NCBI GenBank assembly: GCA_019307545.1
Contig: JAFDJI010000323.1
Span: forward strand, 1 to 5,195
Direction of reading: 5' to 3'
Source: Deltaproteobacteria bacterium
GTDB lineage: Bacteria > Myxococcota_A > UBA796 > GCA-2862545
Length of the DNA stretch: 5,195 nt
Shown: one piece after another, positions 5,014 to 5,195 of the stretch
How the letters are laid out: every line of letters starts with the position of its first letter
How positions within the stretch are numbered: the first letter of the stretch is position 1
Translations under genes and position numbers: made by a program
Notes under the pieces: generated by a model
What the model was told of the DNA's origin: nothing
The model's input: only the letters and a program-made list of their open reading frames with translations
Databases searched by the model: none

Positions 5014-5195
5014 CTAGGCCGCCTCGCGCTCGCTGACCTTGCGCTGCTTGTAGCGCCAACGAGCATTCTTGTTCGAGCATGCGCGACAGCAGTACTTCGA
5101 ACCGGGACGGGCCGGCTTCTGACACGGGTGCCAGGCGCAGACTGTCTGCTCTTCGTGAGGGGCGGCGGCATCCTCGGGCTCGTCGTCCACCTGCT
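5014..5195 (-). CDS. Small Cys4 zinc-finger protein with basic tail (5' end at or beyond window edge)
   Basis: Fifty-nine codons are open from the right edge down to a TAG at 5014-5016. The N-terminal part is acidic and disordered-looking (DDEPEDAAAPHEEQ). Then comes a Cys cluster with spacing C-x4-C-x10-C-x3-C: C-A-W-H-P-C, then Y-C-C-R-A-C. It is followed by a strongly basic stretch, NKNARWRYKQRK. The pattern resembles treble-clef or CGNR-like zinc fingers (YCSxxC followed by Arg/Trp-rich helix), so nucleic-acid binding is a reasonable inference, though no homologue is named. GTG at 5188-5190 could be the start, giving 58 aa. The few bases before it cannot show a ribosome-binding site and the gene may begin outside the window. 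The third-position G/C bias agrees with real coding. A 76-base gap separates it from the GH114 gene, with a hairpin in between. Confidence 0.7.
   Translation of the reverse strand, partial: QVDDEPEDAAAPHEEQTVCAWHPCQKPARPGSKYCCRACSNKNARWRYKQRKVSEREAA

Noticed and set aside
4938..5171. N-terminal extension of the GH114 frame to a 355-aa protein
   Set aside because: The extra 78 residues are Arg/Ser/Ala-rich and overlap the zinc-finger gene in another frame. They would also bury the lipoprotein signal inside the protein.

Overview
This GC-rich window has a strong G/C bias at third codon positions and runs of short intergenic gaps. It holds six complete protein-coding genes and one that runs off the right edge. 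The protein types and the Cys-Thr-Ser-Gly-Asp lipoprotein N-terminus suggest a bacterium of the Myxococcota / former Deltaproteobacteria type, possibly from a metagenome. That assignment is an impression from composition and family content, not proven. No rRNA, tRNA, CRISPR, insertion sequence or phage gene is visible.

Layout by strand is < > > > < < <. Left: a minus-strand pentapeptide-repeat protein (32-547). Its open frame and family-like N-terminus clearly continue upstream to about 634, where a good Shine-Dalgarno stands in front of an ACG codon. Diverging from it across about 80 bases is a plus-strand run of three closely packed genes. These are an unrecognised 202-aa protein (717-1325), a GNAT acetyltransferase fused to a thioredoxin-like/YoaP-type C-terminal domain (1327-2145), and a zinc-dependent medium-chain alcohol dehydrogenase (2152-3396). 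Gaps of 1 and 6 bases make a single transcript likely.

Right: three minus-strand genes converge on that run. Next to the dehydrogenase is a Pat-like GNAT acetyltransferase (3403-4065, GTG start). A 16-base inverted repeat spans the stop codons of both converging genes. Upstream of it lies a lipoprotein of glycoside hydrolase family GH114, the endo-alpha-1,4-polygalactosaminidase family (4104-4937). At the right edge is a very small Cys4 zinc-finger protein with a basic tail (5014 to beyond 5195), followed by a hairpin without a T-run.

Functionally the window is ordinary accessory chromosome: two different acetyltransferases, one oxidoreductase, one secreted polysaccharide hydrolase and two small or structural proteins. 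I see no evidence that they form a single new system. The points most worth a second look are the missing conventional start of the pentapeptide gene, the unknown-GNAT/thioredoxin-dehydrogenase operon, the cofactor and zinc-loop features of the dehydrogenase, and the small zinc-finger gene.
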